64,000 bases of DNA from Lichenostomus cassidix (GCA_008360975.2 VLJF02000046.1:2232001-2296000), one strand, 5' to 3'; shown: positions 44,613 through 55,559, counted from the stretch's first letter. Made by a program: numbers and translations. Notes: generated by a model from the sequence alone, not told the origin.

Positions 44613-45575
44613 CTTCTGGTATCAAGCCCAAGGCTCTGTGTGCCAAGGCAGAGGCAGGCAGGACGCAGAGCTGTCAGCAAAGGAAGGGCCAGCGAGGTGG
44701 GGCAGCCGGGGGATGACGACAGCCTGCAGGGACAGAGGCGCAGGGCATGGACAGCGTAGGACAGCCTGGGCTGGAGAGGGCAGAGGGATGTGCAGGAGCT
44801 GCAAGGCCCTGACAGAGCCAACTTGTGCAGCACTTTGGCCATGGCTGCTGTCCCTGGCCCTGAGGCCATGAGGAGGACACAAGTGACCCTTGCAGCCCTG
44901 GGGCCTCATTGCCTCCTTGTCCCTGCCCAGCAGCCTGGCAGGGGCTGCCCCATGGTCCTGCCCTTGGCATTGCACATCCCCACATGCCAGTGCCCCGGGA
45001 AGAGCCCTGAGCACTGAGGGAGGGACAGGATCTGCCATGCCAGGGGCTGGGGCTCAGGCCTTGGCCCTTTGCATTCCTGAAGCACATCCAGGTTTGCTCA
45101 GCATCAGAGACACCTTTGCCTTGTTTGTCCCCAGCTGTCATCACTGCCTCCAGAGTTCTGCTCTAATTGAAACCTGGAGACACTTTTTCAGTTGTGTCCC
45201 TCAGTGGGACACATTGAAACTTTGAGATACTTGGAAGTTTGAATCTGACTTTGAGTTCTTGAGAAGTTTTTTGAACACTCTCTCAGGGACTGAGTCTCAT
45301 GGAAACAACATGAAAGCCCTGAGAGGCTCATTAAGTCCTTGTGCTGTTGCTGTGCTGCTGAGCTGGGCTGGGCTCCTGGCACAGAGCGAACTCCTGGCTA
45401 CCAAGATGAGCTTCAAAAAGACATTTCTCCTGAGGAGCAGTTTCTCTCCCAGCCCAGCAGGGCTGAGGGTGCTGCCTGCAGCTACCTGAGAGGAGGGAAG
45501 CAGACAGAGGATTAAAGCAACTGGAAGGACAGTTCTGAGCTTATTCATGGAGAAATTTGCACAACCTCTGACACA
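44613..45575 (+). repeat. 5' flank and probable first exon of OR unit 3, with ERV empty site
   Basis: Inverted paralogue of 12295-13243. At 44617-44621 (tggta) lies the single, uninterrupted form of the ERV target site. The inferred untranslated exon ends at the donor at 45576. Confidence 0.7.
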
Positions 45576-46993
45576 GTAAGTCTCTGGCTGCAGGGATCTC
45601 CTAAAGCTGACACATGACAGCACTGATATGACTGTAAGGATGGCTCTGCTGGTGTTTCTGGTTTGGGGGAGGATGTGCTGCAGAGCGGGGCTGCCCTGGG
45701 CACCGTCAGAGGGACAGGGCAGGACAGCTCCTGCTGCCAGGGATGGCTGCAGGCTGGGAAGGTGGGGGTGCAGCCAGGGGTGCCCAGGGCTGTCCTGCAG
45801 AGCAGCTCCTGCAGCCCTGAGGGCTCCAGCAGCCCGGGCAGGGGATCTGCCAGCTGCCCTGAGCAGCAGAGCTCTTGTGTCCCCTGGCAGCCAGCACAGC
45901 CCTCAGCCCGGGGGCTCGGGGCCCTCAGTCCCCTCCTGGGCCGGCAGAGCAGCACCAGAGATGAAGGGCATCTCTCCTGCCATTGCCCATTCCCTGCTGA
46001 CCAGGGCCTGAGGGCGACTGTCCTGCACTGCTGCTGCCTGCGAGGGGCTGTGCAGGGCTGGGCAGGGAAAGGCTTTTCCTCAGGGCTCGGCTGTCTCTCT
46101 CCTTGCCTTGCTCAGCTGCTCCTGGCATTGCTGACAGGCTCTCTGGCAATGGCAGTTGCAGCTGCAGGGTCAGGCGCAGCCCTTGGGGCTCCTCCTGTGC
46201 AGGGTGAGCACAGCAATGAGGTGTCCCAGCTCCCTCTGCCCTGGGCAGCTCTGGGCAGGGCAGGCTGGCAGGCTGGCAATGAAATGACTCTCCTCAAGCA
46301 GTTCCATGGCCAGGACCCTTGGTGTGTCCTCGGGGTGTCCATCCAAGCTGTGAGCTGCCTTCCAGGGGACACTGGGGGACAGGAGTGTCCTTGGCCAGCA
46401 GTGGGGCTGAGACTCTGAGAAAGGCTGAGCCATTTGGCTCTGCTGTGAGTCCCTCTGCTCTCAGCTGTGTCAGGGTGATTTTCAGGGGAACACAGTGACT
46501 GCCCGTGATCTCAGAAAGGGCAGCTGGGAACAGATGGAGCACCAGAGCAGCTCCCCTCACCCTTCACTGAGTTACAGCCAATCCTCTTGCCTTGCACAGT
46601 TCTCTCTGTTCTCCCTGAGCACAGCAGGAAATCCTCTCAAACTGCCTTTGGCTGTCACTGTTCCTTAGCCCTGGGACAGGAGATGCTGCCAAGCTCCTCT
46701 GCCTTAGGGGCAGTTTGGTCTGATGAAGTGCAACCCAGGACTGGTCCCTGTCCCCCATTCCCATGACCCCACTGCTGCAGAGCAGAGCTGAATCCTCGGT
46801 GTCCATGGGCAGAGCCACTGCTTGTCACAGCAACAGGGCCAGATCCCAGCAGAGCTCCAGGCATGGGTCTGGAGGAAGAACTCTGAGAAAAGGAAAATTG
46901 GGTGGCAGAGTGGGGCAGGGCTGGCAGAAAGGGCTTGGACATTGCTCAGGATAGTCTTCTCTGACTTTTCACTGTCCTTTCCTCCATGAACAG
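45576..46993 (+). other. Inferred 5'-UTR intron of OR gene 3
   Basis: Donor acaca|GTAAGTctc (GT 45576-45577) and acceptor ctgtcctttcctccatgaacag (AG ends 46993), 1,418 bp; same arrangement as in the other two OR units. Confidence 0.6.
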
Positions 46994-47016
46994 GTTCCAA
47001 TGCCTAGTGGATGAAA

Positions 47017-47949
47017 ATGTCCAACAGCAGCTCCATCAGCCACTTCCTCCTCCTGCCATTCGCAGACACACGGCAGCTGCAGCTCCTGCACTTCTGCCTC
47101 TTCCTGGGCATCTCCCTGGCTGCCCTCCTGGCCAACAGCCTCATCATCAGCGCCGTAGCCTGGAACCACCGCCTGCACACCCCCATGTTCTTCTTCCTGC
47201 TCAACCTGGCCCTCACTGACCTGGGCTCCATCTGCACCACTGTCCCCAAAGCCATGCACAATTCCCTTTGGAACACCAGGGACATCTCCTACTCAGGATG
47301 TGCTGCACAGGTCTTTTTCTTTTACTTCATGATGTCAGCAGAGTATTTCCTCCTCACCGTCCTGTGCTATGACCGCTATGTGTCCATCTGCAAACCCCTG
47401 CACTATGGGACCCTCCTGGGCAGCAGAGCTTGTGCCCACATGGCAGCAGCTGCCTGGGCCAGTGCCTTTCTCAATGCTCTGCTGCACACAGCCAATACAT
47501 TTTCCCTGCCCCTGTGCCATGGCAATGCCCTGGGCCAGTTCTTCTGTGAAATCCCACACATCCTCAAGCTCTCCTGCTCACACTCCAAACTCAGGGAAGT
47601 TGGGCTTCTTGTGGTTAGTGTCTGTTTATCATTTGGCTGGTTTGTGTTCATTGTTTTCTCCTATGTGCAGATCTTCAGGGCTGTGCTGAGGATCCCCTCT
47701 GAGCAGGGACGGCACAAAGCCTTTTCCACATGCCTCCCTCACCTGGCTGTGGTCTCCCTGTTCCTCAGCACTGCCATTTTTGCCAACCTGAAGCCTCCCT
47801 CCATCTCCTTTCCATCCCTGGATCTAGCAGTGTCAGTTCTGTACTCAGTGGTGCCTCCAGTACTGAACCCTCTCATCTACAGCCTGAGGAACCAGGAGCT
47901 CAAGGCTGCAGTGTGGAGGCTGATGAGTGGACGTTTTCAGAATCATTAA
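47017..47949 (+). CDS. Olfactory receptor, OR14-like (gamma-c type), gene 3
   Basis: Intact odorant GPCR of 310 residues from the conserved start MSNSSSIS; an in-frame ATG two codons upstream (47011) is also possible. It has Asn3 in a glycosylation site, Asp68, Cys95, LCYDRYVSICKPLHY (TM3/IL2), KAFSTCLPHL and PVLNPLIYSLRN. TM3 (VFFFYFMMSAEYFLLTVLC) and TM5 (VGLLVVSVCLSFGW) carry most of the differences from gene 1. It extends 5 residues (RFQNH) past the gene 1 stop. It lies in the inverted copy of the gene 1 block, so the two are products of one duplication. Confidence 0.93.
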   Translation: MSNSSSISHFLLLPFADTRQLQLLHFCLFLGISLAALLANSLIISAVAWNHRLHTPMFFFLLNLALTDLGSICTTVPKAMHNSLWNTRDISYSGCAAQVFFFYFMMSAEYFLLTVLCYDRYVSICKPLHYGTLLGSRACAHMAAAAWASAFLNALLHTANTFSLPLCHGNALGQFFCEIPHILKLSCSHSKLREVGLLVVSVCLSFGWFVFIVFSYVQIFRAVLRIPSEQGRHKAFSTCLPHLAVVSLFLSTAIFANLKPPSISFPSLDLAVSVLYSVVPPVLNPLIYSLRNQELKAAVWRLMSGRFQNH

Positions 47950-49530
47950 ATTGGTTGCCAATTTCTGTAAATCACTTGTTATATGAGTCATGTTTGATAC
48001 TTCTTGATGGTTTCCTTGTGTTCTTTTTCTCCTTTGTTTTAGATTTTTAACATCGACAAATAAATATCAATGTTTGTGCCATTTCTCATTTTGTCTCTCT
48101 CCATCATTCCCATGGCCAAAGACTGTATCAATGAGGGGTTGTGCTCTCAGTGGCTTTAATCAAACCAAAGGATCTTCTGGCCAAGTTTTCACCAGAGATC
48201 CCCTTTTGTTCCCTTCTGTGGAGCTGCAGCAGCAATGTCTGTGTGCAGAGCTGGGGCAGATCAGGGGTGGCACAGCAGCTGTGCCAAGGAGCAGCAGCAC
48301 TTGGTGTTGCCAGTGCTGCTCCCGTGCCACTGCCCCGCTGCCCTGCTGGCCCTCGTGTTGCTGTAGGGCCTGAGTGCTCTCGGGGTCGCTGCCAGTGCTG
48401 GGGGTGGCAGTGCCGGGGCTGCAGCAGGGACAGGCCATGGGCACTGCTGGGGCACAGCTGACGCCTCAGGGCAGGGCCTGGGGGCTCGAGGCTCCTTGCC
48501 CAGGCTCTCTCCAGAACACGCCCAGGCCAATGCTGAGCAGAGAAAACCCCCGTGAGCAGCTGCAGGGTGGCCGTGGGCAGGCTGGGGGCAAACAGCATGG
48601 CTGGGGCTCTGCAAGGTCCCTGGGGGAGCCGGGAAGGAGCAGCAGAGCAGGGGCTGATCCATCCCCACTGCGCTGGACAGCCCAGGGCAGCGTCCCAGAG
48701 CGTCCTCATGGAGCTGCCAACAACATCCCCCCTTGGCAGCCCTGGCCTCTCCCCCAGCTCCCAGAGCTGCTTGATCCTTCCAGGCAGAGACACGGCAGCA
48801 CTGGCTCAGGAGCCCTGTTTGCATTGCACACAGCAGGCGTGAGCACCCCATGGGGTTGGTGTGGGGAGATCAACCTGAGTGAGCACAAACACCATCAGCC
48901 CTGGGGGCCAGCAAGGGCTGGGGATGGGAGGGAAACCACTCAGCTTTGTTGTGACCTCTGAAGTCAGCCAGAAAGTTTGTTCCCATGAGCTGTGGGTTTC
49001 CTGTCCCACTGCAGATGTTGTTGCTCAGAGCCAGGGCTGCCTGGCAGCCACCCCCAAACAGCCCTGAGCATTTCCTTTGCTTCACCTTTGGTTTCTTCCC
49101 TCTTTCCCATTCCACAGTTCTTCCTCTTGCCCATCCCTGTCCCCTCCCCATCAAACAGCCCATCCCTGTTTGCCCTTTCCCCTCTCTGGCCCCACTCCCC
49201 ATTTCAGTTCCTGACTTGGCACCATGGGAACATCCCTTGGTGAGCAGGATCATCCTACAAGTGCTTCATGAATTGTCTGCAGGGTCCTGCAGTGCCTCGT
49301 GCTGTTCCCTTGCCAGAGGCAGCACAGGCCAGGGGGCACATCTGGACTGCTGTGTGTGGCTGTGAGGCTCCCTGTTGTGGGGCAGTGAGGAGGAGCTGGA
49401 GAGGCTCTGCAGGACTGACAGGATGGGCTTTGGGGCCTGTGGGGAGAAGCTGAGGGCCATGGGCTGCTGGACCTTCTGAAGAGGAGGCCCAGGGCTCATC
49501 CTGCAACTGCTTCAAGGGTGCTTTCAGAGA
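47950..49530. repeat. 3' flank of OR unit 3
   Basis: Inverted near-identical copy of 8344-9930, also matched by 63089-64000 (inverted). Contains an AATAAA at 48059-48064, about 110 bp after the stop. No additional gene supported. Confidence 0.8.
48059..48064 (+). terminator. Polyadenylation signal of OR gene 3
   Basis: aataaa about 110 bp past the stop codon; homologous to the gene 1 signal at 9803-9808. Confidence 0.6.
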
Positions 49531-49534
49531 ATGA

Positions 49535-50125
49535 CACGCTCAGTGAGGTTGGAAAAGACCTTTGAGATCATCAAGTCCAACCTGTGACCTAACAGCACCT
49601 TGTCTGCCCTGAGCCTCCTCTTCTCCAGGATAAACAACCCCAGCTCCAAACTCAGCCACTCCTCACAGCACTTGTGTTCCAGACCCTTCCCCAGCCTTGT
49701 TGCCCTTCTCTGGACACACTCCAGCCCCTCAATGTCCTTCCTAAACTGGGGCCCAGAACTGGACACAGCACTCGAGGTGAGGCCTCACCAGTGCCGAGTA
49801 CAGGGGAAGAATCACTGCCCTGCTCCTGCTGGCCACACCATTCCTGATCCAGGCCAGCTGCCATTGGCCTCCTTGGCCACCTGGGCACACTGCTGGCTCA
49901 TGTCCAGCCTGATGTCCATCAGTGTCCCCAGGTCTCTTTTTCATCCTGGCCACTGTCCAGCCACTCTCTCCCCAGCCTGTAGCACTGCAGGGGTTGTTGT
50001 GGCCAAAGTGCAGGACCTGGCACTTGGTCTTGTTAAACCTCCCATTGTTGGATTTGGCCCCTGGATCCAGCCTGTCCAGGTCCCTCTGCAGAGCCCTCCT
50101 ACCTTCCAGCAGATGCACTGAGTTG
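49535..50125 (-). mobile_element. CR1 LINE 3' fragment
   Basis: Reverse complement of CR1 3' sequence, paralogous to 62490-63088. Begins (plus) with ggttggaaaagacctttgagatcatcaagtcc and ends at ccttccagcagatgcactg. Confidence 0.88.
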
Positions 50126-50398
50126 GTTTCACCCAGCTGAGTTGGTTTCACCACAGTTCCATGAGGCCCTAGAGTTTCACAATGGTTTCCATGATTCCAT
50201 GAGTCTCCATAGCATTCTGATGGCTCCTTGGTTCCCCAAAGCCCTGCAGTGTCACAATGCCTCCTTGGTTCTATGAGGTCTCACAGGTCAGCAATGATCT
50301 CCTTGGTTCCACAGTGCCCAAATGGCCTCTTGGTTCCACAAGGCGCCATGGTTCCAAAATTGTATTCTTCATTCCACGAGTCCACACAATGTAACAAC
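50126..50398 (-). repeat. ~37-bp satellite array 4, left part
   Basis: Inverted units (cttggttcc…gtgtcacaatg). The right arm partner is 62230-62480. Confidence 0.85.
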
Positions 50399-50410
50399 CG
50401 CCCCTCGGTT
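50399..50410. repeat. 12-bp direct repeat, left of insertion
   Basis: cgcccctcggtt, repeated exactly at 50668-50679. The uninterrupted paralogue near 62228-62242 holds one copy (cgcccctgggtt as its complement). Confidence 0.85.
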
Positions 50411-50667
50411 GTGGCTAGCACAGGCTTTTCCCATGAGAATTCTTCTTGTGTTTTATAAATAAAGATAAAGTTTGGATTTTATTGGAACAGTGTCCCAGAA
50501 CTTGGACGGTGCAAGCCTGGTCAATCAGGCCTGGGGGAAGGCTTCTGACCAACCAATCTGGGTGACTTTTGAAAACTCTATATATATGATGAAATCAAAA
50601 CAATAAAGGTCATTCCTTCTTGCCACTGAGAACTGGTGCCTTCATTACTCTGCTAGCTGCTCAACAG
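50411..50667 (+). mobile_element. 257-bp LTR-like insertion, copy 2
   Basis: Starts gtggctagcacagg and ends tgctagctgctcaacag. Contains a TATA-like tatatatatg and a following caataaagg, as in avian LTRs. Flanked by a perfect 12-bp duplication and absent from the inverted paralogue, so it is a real insertion. A diverged relative is at 842-1076. Twelve bp is long for a retroviral integrase product, so LINE-assisted retroposition of an LTR transcript is an alternative. Confidence 0.75.
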
Positions 50668-50679
50668 CGCCCCTCGGTT
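50668..50679. repeat. 12-bp direct repeat, right of insertion
   Basis: Second copy of cgcccctcggtt. Confidence 0.85.
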
Positions 50680-51085
50680 ATACAAGATCCTGCAGTGTCA
50701 CAATGCTCTCTGTGCCTCCACAAGGCTCCGCTTAGTAACACTTGGCCCTTGGTTCCATGGGGCCCTGCAGTGTCACAATAGCCCCATCGTTAAACAAGGC
50801 CACACAGTGTCACAATGGTCTTCCTTACTCCATTTAGCCCCACAGTGTCACAGTGGCTTCTTGCTTCCAAGAGTCCTCAGAGTTGCACAATGGCCCTTTG
50901 GTTCAGCAAGGCCCCACAGTGTCACAGTGGCCTCCGTGGTTCCACGAGGACTCAAAATGTCACAATGGCCCCTTGGCTCTATGATGCCATGCAATACACG
51001 GTGTCACTTTGGTCCTCTTAGTTCCACAAGGCCCCACAGTGTCACAATGGCCTCTTGCTTCCCTGGGGCCTTGCAGTGTCACAAT
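50680..51085 (-). repeat. ~37-bp satellite array 4, right part
   Basis: Continuation of the array after the insertion; pairs with 61826-62225. Confidence 0.85.
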
Positions 51086-51086
51086 T

Positions 51087-51400
51087 ATCACAGAATCACA
51101 GAATCATCCAGGTTGGAGAAGACCATTGAGATCATCAAGTCCAACATTTGAACCAACACCACCTTGTCAGCCAAACCATGGCACCAAGTGCCACATTCAG
51201 TCTTAAACACCTCCAGGGACAGTGACTCCACCATCTCCCTGGGCAGCCCAATCCAATGCCCAATCACTCTTTCTGTGTAGAACCTCTTCCTAATGTCCAG
51301 CCTAAATCTCCCCTGGCACAGTTTAAGGCTGTCCCCTCTTGTCCTCTCACTGTTTGCCCAGGAAAAGACACTGACATCCATCTGGCTGGGTGCAAATGTA
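51087..51400 (-). mobile_element. CR1 3' end, inverted, in a head-to-head pair
   Basis: Starts (plus) tcacagaatcacagaatc, the reverse complement of the CR1 tail, and runs to ggctgggtgcaaatgtagacc, where it meets a plus-oriented CR1. The same junction occurs at about 61505 in the other arm. Confidence 0.85.
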
Positions 51401-52187
51401 GACCTTCTGGAGGGCAGGAGGGCTCTGCAGAGGGACCTGGACAGGCTGGATCCAGGGGCCAAATCCAACAATGGGAGGTTTAACAAGACCAAGTGCCAGG
51501 TCCTGCACTTTGGCCACAACAACCCCTGCAGCACTACAGGCTGGGGACAGAGTGGCTGGACAGTGGCCAGGCAGAAAGAGACCTGGGGGCACTGATGGAC
51601 AGCAGGCTGGACATGAGCCAGCAGTGTGCCCAGGTGGCCAAGGAGGCCAATGGCACCTGGCCTAGATCAGGAATGGTGTGGCCAGCAGGAGCAGGGCAGT
51701 GATTCTTCCCCTGTACTCGGCACTGGTGAGGCCTCAGCTCGAGTGCTGTGTCCAGTTCTGGGCCCCCAGTTTAGGAAGGACATTGAGGGGCTGGAGTGTG
51801 TCCAGAGAAGGGCAACAAGGCTGGGGAAGGGTCTGGAACACAAGTGCTGTGAGGAGTGGCTGAGTTTGGAGCTGGGGTTGTTTATCCTGGAGAAGAGGAG
51901 GCTCAGGGGAGAGCCTCCTCTCCCCAACTCCCTGACAGGAGTTGTAGAGCCACTCTCTACAACTCCCTGACAGGAGGCTGCAGCCAGGTGGGGGTTGGGC
52001 TCTTCTCCTGGGAAACAGTCAGAGGACAAGTGGACACAGACTTTAGCTGCACTAGGAAAGATTTAGGCTGGACATTAGGCAAGAATTCTTCACAGAGAGA
52101 GTGATTGGGCGTTGCAATGGACTGCCCAGGGAGGTGGTGGAGTCAGTGTCCCTGGAGGTGTTTAAGGAAAGACTGGATGTGGCACTT
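51401..52187 (+). mobile_element. CR1 LINE 3' fragment, first part
   Basis: Plus-oriented CR1 (ggcaggagggctctgcagagg, gaagggcaacaaggctggggaag) with a small internal duplication of ctacaactccctgacagga near 51935-51975. Interrupted by the solo LTR at 52188 and completed at 52566-52672. Confidence 0.88.
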
Positions 52188-52565
52188 TGACATTGCGGCG
52201 AGAGGGAACTCACGGCAGTCTCAATATGAGATATAGAGCAAGCTCCATTTTATTTTACCAAACGAGAAACTTATATACTGTTACAGATGTTACTAATTAT
52301 AGTTACACACGTATTCGCAGTTTGTTCTCACACAATCAGGGTTCTCTCCTGCATTCTTTGTTAATCACAAATTCACTCCCGTACATTCCTTACACTCCCG
52401 TACATTCCTTACAGCTGCATCTTCTTGATATTTTCTCACTAAGCGATCTCAGGGAAGCAAGCTATTGCAGCTTGTTAGGATTTTTACTGAGGCCTGAGTA
52501 TGCTGAGGCTTTGTTCAGGTTTATTTAGTTAACATAAGTTTTGCTGGAAAATTTGTTTTCCAACA
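52188..52565 (-). mobile_element. Solo LTR inserted in CR1
   Basis: 378 bp with TG…CA ends on both readings (minus: TGTTGG … TGTCA). Flanked by gcactt (52182-52187) and gcactc (52566-52571), a 6-bp duplication with one mismatch. Minus-strand AATAAA near 52240 places the 3' end there. The paralogous CR1 at about 60745-60765 is uninterrupted. Confidence 0.8.
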
Positions 52566-52672
52566 GCACTCAGTGCCATGGTCTGGGTGACAAGGTGGTG
52601 TTGGGTCAAAGGTTGGACTTGATGATCTCCAAGGTCTTCTCCAACCTGGTTGATTCTGTGATTCTGTGATAA
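52566..52672 (+). mobile_element. CR1 LINE 3' fragment, last part
   Basis: Continues the CR1 from 52187 (gccatggtctgggtgacaagg) and ends with the gattctgtgattctgtg tail. Confidence 0.88.
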
Positions 52673-52945
52673 TTGTGACACTGCAGGGCCCCAGGGAAGC
52701 AAGGGGCCATTGTCACACTGTGGGATAAAACAGAACCAAGGACCCATTGTGACACTGTGGTGCTCCATGGAACCAAGAGGCCATTGTGACACTACAGAAC
52801 CAAGGAGACAATTACTGCCCTGCAAGACCTCATGGATCCAAGGTGCCATTGTGACACTGCAGGGCCCAAGGAACCAAGGGGCCATTGTGACACTATAGAG
52901 CCTCATGGAATCATGGAGACCACTGTGACACTCTAAGGCCTCATG
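52673..52945 (+). repeat. ~37-bp satellite array 5
   Basis: About seven plus-oriented units between two CR1 fragments; the inverted partner is 60350-60660. Confidence 0.85.
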
Positions 52946-53262
52946 GAGAAGGGTGCAGCCAGGTGGAGATTGGGCTCTGTTCCCAGGGAACAGGGGACAG
53001 AGGAAATGAAATGTCTTAAGCTGTGCTATATGAAATCTAGGATGGACATTAGGATGAAGTTCTTCACAGAAAGAGTGATTGGGCATTGGAAGGTGCTTCT
53101 CAGGGTGGTGGTGGAGTCACTGTCCCTGGAGCTGTTTAAGGAAAGACTGCATGTGGCACTTAAAGCCACAATCTGGTGACAAGGTGGTGTTAGGTCACAG
53201 GTTGCACTTGATGGTCTCAAAGGTCTTTTCCAATCTGGTTAATCCTGTGATTCTGTGATTGT
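52946..53262 (+). mobile_element. CR1 LINE 3' fragment
   Basis: CR1 3' region (gtcttaagctgtgctatatgaaatctagg variant, gttaggtcacaggttgcacttgatggtctc) ending with gtgattctgtgatt. Partner: 60003-60345. Confidence 0.85.
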
Positions 53263-54229
53263 GTCCCTGAGACAGCTGGAGCTGCCTGAGGAGCCCTGAG
53301 GCAACTCTCTGCTGCTGTCCTGGGCAGCAGGGCTGGCCCTGGGGCTGCAGGAGCTGCCCAAGCTGAGCATCTCCTGGGCATTCTGGACCCAGAGTCACTG
53401 TCCCTGACCTCCAGTGCCTCCAGTTCCTGCTGCAGGGCCAGACAGGGCTGGGCTGCTCTGCAGGGCTGCAGATGGGACATGGATTTCAGTGCTGGGAGAT
53501 GGAGAGAAGGAGCAGATTCCAGCAAGGCTGTGCCTGGGACAGCTTGGGAGCCACAGGAGCTTCAGCAGGGTGTGGGAAGAAGGCAGGAGTTGGGAATCCC
53601 ACAGGAATTGGCCATTCCTCAGCCAAACACAGCTTTTTGTCTGAAGCATCAACAAGGGAGGACAGAGGGGCATGAGGAAATCTTTGGGAGCTCCCAGGGT
53701 CAGAGGGAGGTAGGAAATGGGGCAGTGGGTAAAGTCTGCAAGGGAAGCAGCACAGGCCTAGGCCAGGGGAGGAGAGCTGCACTGGGGTGACCAAAGGCCT
53801 TGGTGGGGCTGGGACCACCCCCTGCCAGCAGCAATGACATTTGTGTCCCCTGGCTGTGGCTGCTGTCCCTGCCACTGAGGCCCATGAGAAGACACCAGTT
53901 CCTTGCAGCCCCAGGGCTTGTGGCCTCCTCCCCCAGCCCACAGAGCTTTGCAGGGCTCCTGCTGCTCTCCTGCCCTCACCATCCCACACCCCACATCCCA
54001 CTGCTCCAGGAGAGCCACGAGCATCCTGTGAGGCCACCGATCCCCATTGCCAGGGCATGGGGTCAGGCCTTGGCTGTCCTGCTTGGCCAAGCCCAGGCAG
54101 GGCTTTCACAGCCACATTGCAGAGTCCATTTCCCACCTGGAGCTGCTGGTGCCTCTGAGTTCTGCTTCCCCAGCCCCAGGGATGCTCTCCTTGGCTGCTC
54201 ATTGCCCCCATGGTCTCTTGGCAGGGATG

Positions 54230-55250
54230 GGCTCAGTGGGGGCTGCTGACATCCTCAGCAACTTGGATGTTGCTGCTGAATTTTCCTTCTCCAGAGGCTT
54301 GTTCAGCCTTCAGCTCTTCACTTCTGGAATTCAGTGCCAAAGGCTCATTAACATTTCAAAACACCCTAACGAGACAAGCCCCTGGGAATCATTTAGGTTT
54401 TCAATTGTTTTATGGTTAATTATACGGGTTTCAGAAGTCTTTTGACAGTGAGTGTGTTAACGTAGGGTTAAAATGTTTCTAAAATCGGGATAGTTAAAAA
54501 TAGGCTTTGGGAACAGGGATAGGTAAGAACTGCATGTATGAGCTCAGGGTGACATGAACATGAAGATTGTTTAGAAAATATCAGGGATTGTTTCAGCTAA
54601 ATCATCCGGATTCACACCTGCAAAATAAATCAGAAATTATGCGGGAGGAGGGGGGCTTAAAGTCATGCTTGGGGGAAAATAATGGAACAATATTAAGTTG
54701 ATGATTAACATATGATCATACCACTGTTACGTAAGGGGAAAGTATCAAATGTATTCGCTTCAGATCAATGTCGAAGTCAGATTTGGGTCTCACCCCTGTC
54801 TTCCCGAGCTTAAATAAAAGGGACCTGCACATAACCTTCGTGATTATGTGTTATCCATGCTAACAAGTACACTGTATTTAAAACAATGCAGAGAGAATTA
54901 TTTTGTCCTGTTCAGTTTTCTTTTCCTGTTCATCAATTGATAACAGCAAGCTCCAATTGATATTGATCCCTAGCATCTCCTAATGCAGTCTGAATAGATA
55001 TGAAAATCAATACCTTTATGGCTGACAATCAATCAGACTCATTCCCTAACCCCCTCCCCACCATTTCCCTCATCCAAGCCCTGGGACTCAGAGCAGCCTT
55101 GTGCAAATCTCAGCTTCCTCCACTCCAGGCTGCACCTGCAGCTTCCAGCTCCTTGGCACAAACTGCCAGCTGCTTTCCTTGGAGAAGGAGCTGCCTGAGA
55201 CACAGAGGGATGTTCATTTATTGTCAGCACACTGAACCAAAGGAAGGCAC
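54230..55250 (-). repeat. Inverted-repeat arm, left, in A'
   Basis: Same arm as 35470-36060, split by the solo LTR at 54455-54865; pairs with 58620-59210. Confidence 0.75.
54455..54865 (+). mobile_element. Solo LTR with 4-bp target duplication
   Basis: 411 bp, TGTTAACG … GCTAACA, flanked by agtg (54451-54454) and agta (54866-54869). AATAAA at 54813-54818, about 50 bp before the 3' end, in the sequence gagcttaaataaaagg. The other three copies of this arm lack it. A 4-bp duplication is typical of class I (gammaretrovirus-like) ERVs. Confidence 0.8.
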
Positions 55251-55559
55251 AGCTCCATTAAAAAAAAAAGTCTGCTATGTATTAAATCCACTTTCCACAG
55301 CAGACAGTCTCATACCAAGAGGGAGGTGCAAGTGCAACCACTGGAGTGAGAACCACAAGTGATCAGGTTTGTGTCCTTTGGGGTCAGGAACTGGTGAGAC
55401 TCTGGGGCCCAGAAAGGTTACCCTTCATGGCCAGCAGACAAAACTTGAACAGGACACATTTTAATAACCATCACAGCTCTTCCCTCAGCTCTGTGTGATG
55501 TCCCAGTAGCCTCCAATGAGTCCACCATGCACAAGGGATTTCTGCAGAAAATAAATTTT

